Source: Dasypus novemcinctus (Eukaryota; Chordata; Mammalia; Cingulata; Dasypodidae). Taken from it: a stretch of 64,000 nucleotides of DNA. The position numbers and the translations under genes were made by a program. The notes below the pieces were generated by a model. That model was not told where the DNA came from. It ran no database searches and was given only the letters and a program-made list of their open reading frames with translations. This document shows, piece after piece, positions 1 through 10,780 of this stretch. Within the stretch, counting starts at the first letter, position 1; the number at the start of each line of letters is the position of its first letter. Where the stretch lies: contig NC_080701.1 in the NCBI RefSeq assembly GCF_030445035.2, forward strand, positions 20,304,798-20,368,797, read 5' to 3'.

Positions 1-420
1 GCTATGCAGATTCAAAGACGAAACACTCACTCTTGGAGCTCTGTGCCACTGCGAAAGAAGGCTGACTACCCCGAGGTCATTCAGAGCCAATTCCGCGTTC
101 TAAGAAAGCCCAGGCCAGCAGTCCTACCTGAGCCCAGTCTCTGAGTGATCCCATCCCATGTTCTAGACATGTAGGGAAGACGTCTCCAGATGATTTCAAC
201 CCTCAGCCATACGATTCTTTCCAGACAAGGCTCCAGGCACCATAGAAAAAATATCAATATATGGCATCTCTGCTATGCCCTGTCCAAATCCCTGACCCAC
301 ACAACCCATGAGCATAATAAAATGGTCATTGATGTATGCCCCTAACTTTTGGAGTGGTTTGTTTTGCAGGAGGAGATAACTGGAAAAGGTTGAAACTAAA
401 AGGATGGGAAAAGATATACC
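1..420. other. Unassigned flank, possibly an old repeat
   Basis: No gene is recognised. The longest open frame (196-426, minus strand, 76 codons) resembles no family I know and lacks codon-level signs of selection. The stretch near 1-130 reads like a decayed interspersed repeat, but I cannot name its class. Confidence 0.3.
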
Positions 421-965
421 AAGCAAACTTTAACCAAAAGTAATTAGACAAGGATCAGACAAAGTAGACCTTAAGGCAAGCAGTTTTACTAAAGATATTT
501 CCTAATGTTAAAGGAGTTAATTCAACTGAAAAAGAGAACAATATAAAATGCGTATGCACATAATAACATAGTCTCAAAATCTATACAGCAAACACTGGCA
601 GAACTAAGCGAAAAAAATATATATCCACAATTACAATTGAAAATGTTAACATAATTCCTTTCATTTTAAAGGATTGAAGTTTTTCAGAATCTATTCTCTG
701 ACCACAGCGGAATTGAGTAAAAAAATCCAAAATAGAAAATAAGTAGGAAATCTACAGATGATTGGGAATTAAGGATTATGCTTTTCTAAATAACCCATGG
801 ATCAAAGCAAAAAATATATACTAAAATATCAAACCATCAGTCAACAAAAATTACTTTTAAGAAAGAGAAAAGACAAGGCACTGAATGGGAGAAGATATTT
901 TCAGTATGGATATTAGAAAATATTTTTACCTGAGTGGGAGTGAAAATATTGTATTAAAAATTATT

Positions 966-1052
966 GGAGGGGAGTGGACGCAATTCAGCCCCTGCTTCCC
1001 ATGTACAAGGTCCCGGGCTCAATACCCAATTCCTCAAAAAAAAAAAAAAAAT
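966..1052 (+). mobile_element. Short DAS-type SINE (tRNA-like head plus A-tail)
   Basis: A single tRNA-derived unit of about 70 bp starts with a GGGAGTGGACG head, contains a B-box-like segment near 1012, and ends in a 15-base A run at 1038-1052. It is diverged and sits inside the old L1. Confidence 0.75.
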
Positions 1053-1079
1053 TATTGGATGCAACTGAAACAAAAATAA

Positions 1080-1534
1080 AGGGAGGGAAGCTGCTGTGAC
1101 TCAAGTGACAGAGCTTCTGCCTACCATATGGGAGGCCTGGGTTCGATCCCTGGGGCCTCCTGCTGAAAAAGAAGAGAAAGCGTGCCCACGCGGCAAGCCA
1201 GTGTCCGCACAAGTGCCTGCGTGGTGAGCCAGTGTCCTGCACAGGTGTCCACGTGGTGAGCCAGTGTCCCACACAAGTGAGTCATGCAGCAAGATGATGA
1301 CACATCAAAAAGTGAGACAAGGGGAGAATCCAGGTGAAGCACAGCAGAAACCAGGAACGAGGTGGCGCAGTTGACAGGGAACCTCTCTCCACATCAGGGG
1401 TCTCCAGGATCGAATCCTGGTGAATCCTAGAAGAGAGAAAATGAGAAGAGAAGACAACACAGACAACCAAAACAGCAGGGCAAGAGGAGGGGAAGGGGGG
1501 ATAATAAATAAATAAATCTTTTTTTAAAAGTAAA
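1080..1534 (+). mobile_element. Composite DAS-type SINE
   Basis: The head carries an A-box-like TGACTCAAGTG and a B-box-like GGTTCGATCCC (near 1140). It is followed by repeated 'gtgagccagtgtcc' units and a second tRNA-like part with another B-box-like segment near 1410, then an AAATAAATAAATC tail. The second head makes it dimeric. Open frames across it are incidental. Confidence 0.8.
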
Positions 1535-2174
1535 ATAAAATAAAGGGAAACTTATAGCCCCCTATACCATCAGAATGGCTAAAATAATTTTTAAATAATA
1601 TACCAAGTGTTGGGAAGGATGTAGCGCAACAGAAACTCTCATACACTGGTAGTGGGAATGTAAATTGGTGTGACCACTTCGGAAAACTATTTGGAAATAG
1701 CTATTATAACATACCCTAAATACATACCCTGCAACATAACAATTACACTCCTAGGTATACACCAAACAGAAATGAGTACGTGCATTGCCTAAAATGTATG
1801 TACTGGAAAGTTCATGGCAGCTTTATTCATAATAACTAAAACATGGACACAATACAAATGTCCATTGACAGTGGAATGAATGAATAACAAGTGGCTTAGT
1901 CACACAAATGGAATACCACTCAGCAATGAAAAAAATACTGATGCATACAATATAACATTATAGGTGAATCTTACCCACGTAATATTGGCTGAAAGAAGGC
2001 AGCCTCAAAAGAGTACATACTAAATAATTCCTAAGCTAATCTATGGTGATATGAATCAGACAGTGATCACCTTTGGGCTCAGAGGTGGGGAGATTGAGAA
2101 GGGAAGGAAAGGAGGCTGTTGGAACATCAATAATATTCGATATCTTGATCTAGGTGTGGCTGCATAAGTGTTGG

Positions 2175-3012
2175 ACATTGACTCATGTTCCCGCAAGACA
2201 TGGCCAAGTCCTAATCCCCAGTCCTGTGGGTGTAGACTCATTTATAAATATGATCTTCGAAGATACGATCAAAATGACATGGAACTGAATCATGTGGGCC
2301 TTTGTCCAATACTACAGAAGTCTTTAGAAGCAGAGAAAATTCTGACACAGTCAAGAGAAGCTGGACGAGGGGACAAAAGCCAGATCACCACGTGCTGGAG
2401 GTGAAGATGGATTATGGATTTCCGGCAAGCCACCACCAGAACGCTATGGCCTTCAGAGAAAGACGGATCCTGCCGACACCTTGATTTTGAACTTCTAGCC
2501 TCCAAAACAGTGAGACAATAAACTCTGGGTCTTTAGGAAAACCAATTTGTGGTATTTTTTTTTAAGATTTTTATTTATTTATTTCTCTCCCCTTCCTCCC
2601 CACCCCAGTTGTCTGTTCTCTGTGTCTATTTGCTGCATCTTCTTTGTCCGCTTCTGTTGTTGTCAGCAGCACAGGAACCTATGTGTTTCTTTTTGTTGAG
2701 TCATCTTGTTGTGTCAGCTCTCCATGTGTGCGGCACCATACTTGGGCAGGCTGCACTTTATTTCGCGCTGGGCGGCTCTCCTTACAGGGCACACTCCTTG
2801 CGCATGGGGCTCCCCTACACAGGGGACACCCCTGCGTAGCATGGCACTCCTTGCGCGCATCAGCACTGCACATGGGCCAGCTCCACACAGGTCAAGGAGG
2901 CCCGGGGTTTGAACCGTGGACCTCCCATGTGGTAGGCAGACACCCTAACCACTGGGCCAAGTCCGCCGCCAATTTGTGCTATTTGTCATAGCAGCCCTGG
3001 CAAACTCAGGTA
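2175..3012 (+). mobile_element. MaLR/MLT1-type LTR remnant (split by a SINE)
   Basis: The text follows an MLT1-like solo LTR: 'ccttgattttgaacttctagcctcc', then 'gtgagacaataaa', then 'caatttgtggta', resuming after the SINE as 'atttgtcatagcagccctggcaaac'. It is an ancient non-coding LTR with no internal retroviral genes nearby. It lies inside the old L1, whose 3' UTR resumes at about 3013. Confidence 0.7.
2558..2968 (-). mobile_element. Full-length DAS-type SINE (minus strand)
   Basis: The poly-T end is at 2558 and the reversed tRNA-like head is at 2900-2968, with a reversed B box (GGGTTTGAACC-like) near 2905. A 16-bp target-site duplication, one mismatch, flanks it at 2542-2557 and 2969-2984. 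It interrupts the MLT1-type LTR. Confidence 0.9.
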
Positions 3013-3095
3013 CAAGCTTTGTAAAAATCAATAAGGCTGTACACTTAAGTTCTGTGCATTTTACTGTTAGTAGATTATGCTTTAATTTTTAAAAA

Positions 3096-3485
3096 GATTT
3101 TTTTAAAAGCAAAGGGTAATAAGCACAAAAGTCAGGATAGTGGTCACTTGTGAAGGAGAGGCAAGGAGATGGCCTAGGAAAGTAACACAGATGCTTTAAA
3201 TTTACATATATATGCATATGCCCTTCTGTTTGTGTCAGTTATTACATTTAATGCCAGTAAATACATTATTTTAGTACAAGCGAATTATTTAAATACTTAA
3301 AACCCACGCACTGAACTCAGGAGGAATTTTTAAAGGAAAATTAATATAAATGACTCTCACTGATATTTAAATACAGGAGAACAATTTCATTAATTTAATT
3401 AATAAGTGCCCTCCTAGCATCATGCTGATTATACCTTCCAGAGGCCACTTTATATGAGGTAAAGCAATAATAACAACAGGCATTA
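3096..3485. other. AT-rich intergenic DNA, no feature recognised
   Basis: I see no gene, repeat or structural signal that I can name. Confidence 0.4.
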
Positions 3486-3489
3486 TGGA

Positions 3490-3700
3490 GTGTATCTGCT
3501 GGGCAATGTTTTGAATGCTTTACATACATTTAATTGTCATACAAACCAATGAAACAGGTCCTGTTATCACCCCAATTTAACAGACAGCGAAACACACACA
3601 GGGAGTTCAAGTGATTTGCCCATGGCCTCACAGCAGCCAAGCACTAGAGACCTGGCAACCTGGTTTCAGCGCCTCCTCGCTTAACCTCTGTACCGCAATG
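3490..3700 (-). repeat. MIR-type SINE relic
   Basis: The order 'tactttacatacattt', 'cccaatttaacagacag', 'tgatttgcccatggcctcacagc', 'aacctggtttcagc' matches the reverse complement of the MIR core. It is heavily diverged. Confidence 0.6.
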
Positions 3701-4161
3701 CCGCTTGCAAGGAGCTTGTACTCCTGACAAAGCCTGACATAGAGTTCTAGAGTTGTATGCACACCTGGCTGAGATAGAGGGCCCTTGTGACATGCCCACA
3801 GTTATGATGACAATGAATTCCCTTGCTATTCGCCAATGACAATAAACATTAAGCCCACACTGTACCATATTCCATAGTATATCATCAACTTGCCGTCGTT
3901 GAACAGTGGGCACGTTGCTTAATTTCCAGGCCTTCACTAAGAAAGAAGTAACCCGGAGAGATGAGCATTCTCTCTGCACTCCCACCCAAGAAGTGGGATT
4001 TACCACTTAACATGACCGATTAGGTTTATTCATGATCCATGCCTTATGGCTCCTCTTTGAGGAAAGGGTTTGTTTCTGATTCTTCTTTGCCTCCTTGTAG
4101 TACAAATGCCTTAGACACAGGAGGTGCTGAGTCAACATCTGGTAATGAGCGCACAAACGAC
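3701..4161. other. Intergenic DNA, nothing recognised
   Basis: No gene, RNA or named repeat was seen between the MIR relic and the L1 target site. Confidence 0.4.
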
Positions 4162-4176
4162 AAATAAATAAAGATG
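4162..4176 (+). repeat. Target-site duplication, 5' copy, of the full-length L1
   Basis: AAATAAATAAAGATG here is repeated exactly at 13309-13323, just after the L1 A-rich tail. This fixes the element at about 4177-13308. Confidence 0.8.
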
Positions 4177-4379
4177 GAGAAATTTCAGAAGATGGCGGCT
4201 GAGTGAACTTCCCAGTTACTAGCTCCTGGAGGGAATCGGCTGGGAGGCGTCGGAGACTCCTTGGGACCGGGCTGTTTCGGGATTTTTCCTGGTCCCAAGG
4301 TGTTTAGACATCGATTTGGAGGGAAGGTAACAGAGAGGATCCATCCGTGAAATATACACGGAGATCCCAGCTACGTGTG

Positions 4380-5135
4380 GAGGATTCCCTCCTTGGGTAG
4401 GCAGAGCCGAGGCAGCTAGCACCGCGCCGAGCCCCGGCGGGCGGCGGCCAGGGTAGCCTAGCTGGGCCGCGGTGGGCAGCGGGCGGGGGATCCGAGCCAC
4501 GCCGCGGTGGGCGGCGGGCGGGAGAGCTGAGCCGCGCTGCGCCGCGGCGGGCGGCGGTCAAGGGAGCTGAGCCCAGCCTAGCTGGGCCGCGGTGGGCGGC
4601 GGGCGGGAGAGCCGAGCCGCGCTGTGCCGCGGCGGGCGGCGGGCAAGGGAGCCGAGCCCAGCCGAGCTGCAGGGGCGGCGGGCAGCGGGCGGGGAAGCCG
4701 AGCCAGGCCGAGCCCAGCTGAGCCGCGGAGGGCGAGGGGGCCGAGCCCAGCCGAGCTCACTCGAGCCCAGCCGCGCCGCGGAGAGCGGCGAGCGGGAGAG
4801 CCGAGTCGCGCTGCGCCGCGGAGGGTGGTGGGCAGGGAAGCCGAGCCCAGCCGGGCCCAGCCGAGCCCAGCCGAGCCGTGGCGGGCGAGGGAGCCGAGCA
4901 CAGACGAGCTCGGCCGAGCCCAGCCGCGCCGCGCCGGGCAGGAGAGCCGAGCCGCGCTGCGCCGCGGCGGGTGGCAGGCGGGAAAGCCGAGCCCAGCCGA
5001 GCCCAGCCGAGCCGCGACGGGCGGGGACCTGAGCCCAGCCGAGCCTAGCCAAGCCCAGGCAAGCCCAGCCGAGCTGCAGAGGGCAGGGGACCGGAGCCCA
5101 GCCGAGCCCAGCGGAGCCCAGCCGAGCCTGGCGGC
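4380..5135 (+). promoter_or_regulatory. GC-rich tandem-repeat 5' UTR / internal promoter of the L1
   Basis: The stretch is extremely GC-rich and is built from variations of CCGAGCCCAG and GCCGCGGCGGGCGG. Larger units recur at uneven spacing (a GAGAGCCGAGCCGCGCTG-like segment near 4523, 4609, 4794 and 4943). GGGCGGG Sp1-type sites recur. Mammalian L1 5' UTRs hold an internal Pol II promoter, and monomer arrays of this kind play that role in mouse L1; the role here is inferred. The long repetitive open frames in it, on both strands, are composition artefacts. Confidence 0.7.
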
Positions 5136-5924
5136 GGGGTTTCTGTTCTTTGTTTTTTGTTTTTTTTTGTTTTTTTTGTTTTTTTTTATTTTTTATTTTA
5201 TTTTATTTTTGTTGTTGTTGTTGTTGTTTTTTAATCCTCTCTTTCCTGTCCCCAATATTCTTCTTATACTATTTTATCTTAACAATACAATAGGTCCTAC
5301 AGGAAATACCTCACATTTGCTGGGTTTCCTCACCCTCCACTGCCTCATTTTTCTGTGAATAGATTTAGCCTATCTACACTATCCCCTTTCCCCTACAACT
5401 TGATATCCTCCACCATCTGCTATCTCTCCTATATTCCATCTCCCTTTCTTTGATCCACAAAGTATCTAACTCTTAATTTCTAATACCTTTGTTTAGTTTT
5501 CCATCTGGTATTCGTCCCTGAAACTATTACCTTTCTTTTCTCTTTCCCTCTCTCACGGAAACAATAGCCTCTTAGTACGTACCACATTCCTCCCATATTC
5601 AGTCATCTACCTCATTATAGGTACTTTCCTACTACTATAACTCTACACAATTTACATGATCTAACCTCCATCCTCCCAGAACTCATATTGTTGTTTTGTT
5701 AACATATATCACCAATACTACTTCACACTTTTTCCTCCCTTACACAATTGCCTTTCCCCAGCACTAATACTTTCCTTTAAAGTGAGCTTAACTAGCAATA
5801 AGAAATTGGAATAAGAAGAACAAAGTGACAAAGAGAAGATATAACACTTACGCAAAAACAACAGCTAATTAATCTCCAAGACTAGACAAAGAGCTAAGGA
5901 ACTGATTAAACCCGTCAAGAAAAA
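5136..5924 (+). other. L1 5' UTR, distal part
   Basis: A T-rich block (5136-5232, long T runs and GTT repeats) joins the GC-rich array to pyrimidine-rich, then A-rich leader sequence before ORF1. It has no significant open frame. Confidence 0.6.
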
Positions 5925-6881
5925 ATGTTGACAAGACAGCAACAAAAATCTACAAACCAAACCAGTAATCAGGAAAACATGGCTGAATCCAATCAGGAAG
6001 GGGGGCAGGACTTCGCACAAGCAATGAAAGATCTCAGATCATTTATCACCAACAAATTTGATGAAGTAATGAAAGAGGTTAACAGCATGAAGACAACACT
6101 TGGAGGGGAAATTGCAGACATGCGCAAAAAAATAACAGATATGATGAAAATGAACACCACAATTCAAGAAATCAAAAATACACTTGCAGCAAATATCAGC
6201 AGACTAGAAGAGGCAGAGCAGAGAATTAGTGATGTGGAAGACAGTGCATTGGAAATCAAACAGATAGTAGAAGTGGTCAATAAAAAGGTAGAAAAAATCC
6301 AGATAGGACTTAGGGACCTGAATGATAACGCAAAACGCTCAAACATACGTATTATAGGCATTCCAGAAGGAGAAGAGAAGGGAAAGGGGTCAGAAGGACT
6401 GTTGCAGGAAATAATGAATGAAAACTTCCCAAATCTACTGAAAGAGACAGATGTACATATCCAAGAAGCACAGCGCACTCCACTGGTCATAAACCCCAAC
6501 AGGCCCACCCCAAGACATATACTTGTCAAATTATCCAATGCTCAAGACAAAGAAAAAATTCTAAAAGCAGCAAGAGAAAAGAAAACCATCACATACAAGG
6601 GAAACTCCATAAGATTAAGTGCTGATTTCTCATCTGAAACAATGGAGGCAAGAAGGCAGTGGTATGATATAGTCAAGGTACTAAAGGAAAAAAATTTCTA
6701 ACCAAGAATACTCTATCCAGCTAAACTATCATTCAAAAATGATGGAGAGTTCAAAATATTCACAGATAAACAGAAACTGAAAGAGTATATCAACAAGAAA
6801 CCTCCCCTTCAAGAAATTCTTAAGGGAGTTCTGCAGGAAGAAAGGAAAAAACAGGACAGTCAGAGATGGAGGAGAGTGTAA
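5925..6881 (+). pseudogene. L1 ORF1 (ORF1p, RNA-binding chaperone) with a premature stop
   Basis: ORF1p trimerises and coats L1 RNA in the cytoplasmic RNP. The start ATG at 5925 follows an A-rich leader. An N-terminal Gln/Asn-rich stretch (residues 1-30) leads to a heptad-like coiled coil (about 35-115), then an RRM-like part ('IRIIGIPEGEE', about residue 140) and part of the C-terminal domain. TAA at 6699-6701 stops translation after 258 residues. The same frame stays open for 59 more codons to TAA at 6879-6881, and those codons match the usual ORF1p end. Comparison with L1 relatives suggests that a glutamine codon became a stop (C to T). The product would lack part of the C-terminal nucleic-acid-binding domain, so I call it broken. 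An assembly error at one base is the alternative. Confidence 0.88.
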
Positions 6882-6961
6882 AAGCAACAAGAAAGACAAA
6901 AATAGAAGGGGAAAATAAAATAATACAAACAAAATATAACAAACACAAATCCAACCAAAAT

Positions 6962-9900
6962 ATGGCTACCATAAATAACTCTCTAAACGTAATAACACTG
7001 AATGTCAATAGACTAAACTCACCTATCAAAAGATTCAGCCTGGGACACTGGATAAGGAAATATGACCCATCTATATGCTGTCTACAAGAGACACATCTTA
7101 GACCCAGAGACTCATGGAGGTTGAAAGTGAATGGCTGGAAAACAATCATACAAGCAAACAACAACCAAAAAAAGGCAGGAGTAGCTATATTAATATCAGA
7201 CAAAATAGACTTTAAATGTGAAACAATTGTGAGAGACAAAGAAGGATACTATATTTTAGTGAAAGGGACAATCTGTCAAGAAGATCGAACAATCATAAAT
7301 ATTTATGCTCCTAACAAGGGCGCCTCTAAATATGTGAGGCAAACGCTGGAAAAACTAAGTGAAAGAATAGATGCATCTACAATTATAGTGGGGGATTTTA
7401 ATACACCACTATCAACTCTGGACAGAACATCTCAAAAGAGAATCACTAAAGAAACAAAACATTTGAACAGTATATTAGAAGAGCTGGATCTAATAGACAT
7501 ATATAGATCATTACACCCAAACACAGCAGGATATACATTTTTCTCAAGCGCACATGGAACATTCTCCAAGATTGACCATATGCTAGGCCACAAAGAAAGG
7601 CTTAATGAATTCAGAAAGATCGAAATCATACAAAACAATATCTCTGACCACAGTGGAGTGAAGCTGGAAATTTGCAAGGGACAGAGACCCAGACTCCACA
7701 TGACAATTTGGAAATTAAACAGCACACTCTTAGAAAAACAGTGGGTCAAAGAGGAAATCTCAAAAGAAATCAATGACTACCTTGAAACAAATGATAATGA
7801 TAACACAACATACCAAAATTTATGGGATGCAGCAAAAGCGGTACTGAGAGGGAAATTTATAGCCATAAATTCATATATCAAAAAAGAAGAAAGAGCAAAA
7901 ATTGGAGAACTAACTGCACTTTTGACGGAATTAGAAAAACAACAACAAAGTAACCCAACAGGAAGAAGAAGGAAGGAAATAACAAAGATAAGAGCAAAAC
8001 TAAATGAAATAGAAAATAAGAAAGCACTTGAAAAAATAAACAAGACCAAGAGCTGGTTTTTTGAGAAGATCAACAAAATTGACAAACCTTTAGCGAGACT
8101 AACAAAGAAAAAAAGAGAAAAGATGCAAATACACAAAATAAGAAATGAGAAAGGTGATATCACCACTGACCCCACAGAAATAAAGACTATCATAAGAGGA
8201 TACTTTGAAAAACTATATTCCAACAAAAATGACAATTTAGAGGAAATGGACAAATTCCTAGAAACACATAAGCAGTCCATACTGACGAAAGAAGAAATTG
8301 ATGATCTTATCAAACCAATCACAAGCAAAGAGATAGAATCAGTCATTAAAAATCTCCCAACTAAGAAGAGCCCAGGGCCAGATGGCTTCACAGGTGAATT
8401 CTACAAAACATTCCGGAAAGAACTAACACCAATCCTGTTGAAACTATTCCAAAAAATTGAAACAGAAGGAACACTGCCTAATTCCTTCTATGATGCCAAC
8501 ATTACCCTAGTACCAAAGCCAAACAAAGACACCACAAGAAAGGAAAATTACAGACCAATTTCTCTAATGAACCTAGACGCAAAAATACTTAACAAAATAC
8601 TTGCTAATCGTATTCAACAACACATTAAACAAATTATACACCATGACCAAGTGGGATTTATTCCAGGTATGCAAGGATGGTTCAACATAAGAAAATCAAT
8701 CAATGTAATACACCATATAAACAGATTGAGAGAAAAAAACCACATGATTATATCTATAGATGCAGAAAAGGCATTTGACAAAATACAGCACCCCTTCCTG
8801 ATAAAAACACTCCAAAAGATCGGAATACAAGGAAACTTTTTGAACATGATAAAGAGTATATATGAAAAACCAAAAGCCAACATTGTTTATAATGGCGAAA
8901 TCCTGAAATCCTTCCCCCGAAACTCAGGAACAAAACAAGGATGCCCATTGTCTCCGCTCCTATTTAACATTGTCTTGGAAGTACTTGCTCGAGCACTGAG
9001 ACAAGAACCAGATATAAAAGGCATTCAAATTGGAAGGGAAGAAGTCAAAATTTCATTATTTGCAGATGACATGATCCTATATATAGAAAACCCTGAGAGA
9101 TCTACAACAAAGCTCCTAGAACTCATAAATGAGTTTAGTAAAGTCGCAGGTTATAAGATCAATGCGCAAAAATCAGTAGCATTTCTATACACCAATAATG
9201 AGCAAGATCAGGAGGAAATCAAGAAACAAATACCATTCACAATAGTAAATAAAAAAATCAAATACTTAGGAATAAATTTAACTAAAGAGGTAAAAAACTT
9301 ATACATCGAGAACTATACAAGATTGTTCAAGGAAATCAAAGAAGACCTAAATAAATGGAAGAATATTCCCTGTTCATGGATAGGAAGACTGAATATTATT
9401 AAGATGTCTATCCTACCAAAACTGATCTACACATTCAATGCAATCCCAATAAAAATCAACACAGCCTTCTTTAAGGAACTAGAAAAACTAACTATGAAAT
9501 TTATTTGGAATAGAAAGAGGCCCCGAATAGCCAAAGACATATTGAAAAAGAAAAACGAAATAGGAGGAATCACACTTCCTGACTTCAAAACATACTACAA
9601 AGCTACAGTAGTGAAAACAGCATGGTACTGGCATAAGGAGAGACACACAGACCAATGGAATCGAATTGAAAGTTCAGATATAGAACCTCATGTATATAGC
9701 CATATAATATTCGATAAAGCCACCAAACCCTCTCAACTGGGAGAGAATGGCCTATTCAACAAATGGTGCCTGGAGAACTGGATAGCCATATGTAGAAGAA
9801 TGAAAGAGGATTACCATCTCACACCTTATACAAAGATCAACTCAAGATGGATCAAAGACCTAAATATAAGAGCCAAGACCATAAAGACCTTAGAAAGCAG

Positions 9901-10780
9901 TGTAGGGAAACATCTACAGGACCTTGTAATAGGAAATGGCTTCATGAATATCACACCAAAAGCACGAGCAGCAAAAGAACAAATAGATAAATGGGACTAC
10001 CTCAAAATTAAAGCCTTCTGCACCTCAAAGGAGTTTGTCAAGAAAGTAAAAAGGGAACCCACACAATGGGAGAAAATATTTGGCAACCATATATCTGATA
10101 AGAGACTTATAACTTGCATATATAAAGAACTCATATATCTTGAAAACAAAAAGATAAACAACCCATTTAAAAAATGGGAAAAAGACTTAAACAGACACTT
10201 CTCCAAAGAAGAAATACAAATGGCTAGAAAGCACATGAAAAAATGCTCCAAATCTCTAGCAATCAGGGAAATGCAAATCAAAACTACAATGAGATACCAT
10301 CTTACTCCCATAAGATTGGCAGCCATGAAAAAAACAGTAGAACACAAATGCTGGAGAGGATGTGAAGAAAGGGGAACACTCATCCATTGCTGGTGGGAAT
10401 GCAGAAGGATCCAACCATTCTGGAGGACAGTTTGGCGGTTTCTCAAAAAATTATCCATAGATTTGCCATATGACCCAGCAATACCACTGCTGGGTATATA
10501 CCCATCAGATCTGAAAACAAGGACACAAACCGATATATGTACACCAATGTTCATAGCAGCATTGTTCACTATCGCCAAAAGTTGGAATCAATCCAAATGT
10601 CCATCAACAGATGAGTGGATCAATAAAATGTGGTATATACACACAATGGAATACTACTCAGCTGTAAGAACCAATACACTACAATCGCACGTGATAACAT
10701 GGATGAACCTTGAGAATCTTATGTTGAGTGAAGCAGCTCAGGCATTGAAGGACAAATACTATATGACCTCAATGATATGA
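6962..10780 (+). CDS. L1 ORF2 (endonuclease and reverse transcriptase), intact
   Basis: ORF2p nicks target DNA and reverse-transcribes L1 RNA at the nick. Starting at ATG 6962 gives 1272 aa, close to the human 1275, and residue numbers then agree with human ORF2p. Endonuclease residues are N14, E43, D145, N147, D205, D229 and H230. The reverse transcriptase FADD box is at 700-703, so catalytic D702 and D703 are present. The C-terminal Cys motif is C1130-C1134-H1142-C1147. There is no frameshift or internal stop. The frame is also open upstream to an ATG at 6866, which overlaps the end of ORF1 by 16 nt; I prefer 6962 because homology starts there. With ORF1 broken, this copy probably cannot mobilise itself efficiently, although ORF2p alone could in principle act on SINE RNA. 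Confidence 0.93.
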   Translation: MATINNSLNVITLNVNRLNSPIKRFSLGHWIRKYDPSICCLQETHLRPRDSWRLKVNGWKTIIQANNNQKKAGVAILISDKIDFKCETIVRDKEGYYILVKGTICQEDRTIINIYAPNKGASKYVRQTLEKLSERIDASTIIVGDFNTPLSTLDRTSQKRITKETKHLNSILEELDLIDIYRSLHPNTAGYTFFSSAHGTFSKIDHMLGHKERLNEFRKIEIIQNNISDHSGVKLEICKGQRPRLHMTIWKLNSTLLEKQWVKEEISKEINDYLETNDNDNTTYQNLWDAAKAVLRGKFIAINSYIKKEERAKIGELTALLTELEKQQQSNPTGRRRKEITKIRAKLNEIENKKALEKINKTKSWFFEKINKIDKPLARLTKKKREKMQIHKIRNEKGDITTDPTEIKTIIRGYFEKLYSNKNDNLEEMDKFLETHKQSILTKEEIDDLIKPITSKEIESVIKNLPTKKSPGPDGFTGEFYKTFRKELTPILLKLFQKIETEGTLPNSFYDANITLVPKPNKDTTRKENYRPISLMNLDAKILNKILANRIQQHIKQIIHHDQVGFIPGMQGWFNIRKSINVIHHINRLREKNHMIISIDAEKAFDKIQHPFLIKTLQKIGIQGNFLNMIKSIYEKPKANIVYNGEILKSFPRNSGTKQGCPLSPLLFNIVLEVLARALRQEPDIKGIQIGREEVKISLFADDMILYIENPERSTTKLLELINEFSKVAGYKINAQKSVAFLYTNNEQDQEEIKKQIPFTIVNKKIKYLGINLTKEVKNLYIENYTRLFKEIKEDLNKWKNIPCSWIGRLNIIKMSILPKLIYTFNAIPIKINTAFFKELEKLTMKFIWNRKRPRIAKDILKKKNEIGGITLPDFKTYYKATVVKTAWYWHKERHTDQWNRIESSDIEPHVYSHIIFDKATKPSQLGENGLFNKWCLENWIAICRRMKEDYHLTPYTKINSRWIKDLNIRAKTIKTLESSVGKHLQDLVIGNGFMNITPKARAAKEQIDKWDYLKIKAFCTSKEFVKKVKREPTQWEKIFGNHISDKRLITCIYKELIYLENKKINNPFKKWEKDLNRHFSKEEIQMARKHMKKCSKSLAIREMQIKTTMRYHLTPIRLAAMKKTVEHKCWRGCEERGTLIHCWWECRRIQPFWRTVWRFLKKLSIDLPYDPAIPLLGIYPSDLKTRTQTDICTPMFIAALFTIAKSWNQSKCPSTDEWINKMWYIHTMEYYSAVRTNTLQSHVITWMNLENLMLSEAAQALKDKYYMTSMI

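Larger units (their letters stand above)
421..3095 (+). mobile_element. Old L1 (L1M-type) fragment, interrupted by nested insertions
   Basis: Segments at about 421-960, 1537-2172 and 3013-3095 follow the order of a mammalian L1. First come endonuclease-domain remnants (a degraded match to the SDHS region near 700). Then there is a jump to the C-terminal ORF2 text (the 'gaatggctaaaat', 'ctaggtatacacc' and 'aatgtccattgaca' landmarks), and then the 3' UTR and tail ('gctgtacacttaag'). The frames are full of stops, so it is a dead relic. It is cut by two SINEs and by an LTR that itself carries a SINE. Confidence 0.75.

Noticed and set aside
196-426. 76-codon minus-strand open frame
   Set aside because: No recognisable domain or neighbour; likely chance in an old repeat.
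2549-2991. Open frames of about 60-115 codons inside DAS SINEs (also at 24.0, 25.9, 29.9 and 62.7 kb)
   Set aside because: They recur in every SINE copy and reflect the SINE sequence, not genes.
4558-5358. Long repetitive open frames in the L1 5' UTR (164 codons minus strand, 244 codons plus strand)
   Set aside because: They are made of the GC-rich repeat units only, with no domain; composition explains them.
7432-10578. Open frames antisense to L1 ORF2 (for example 7777-8391 and 9997-10578)
   Set aside because: They are reverse-strand shadows of the open ORF2.
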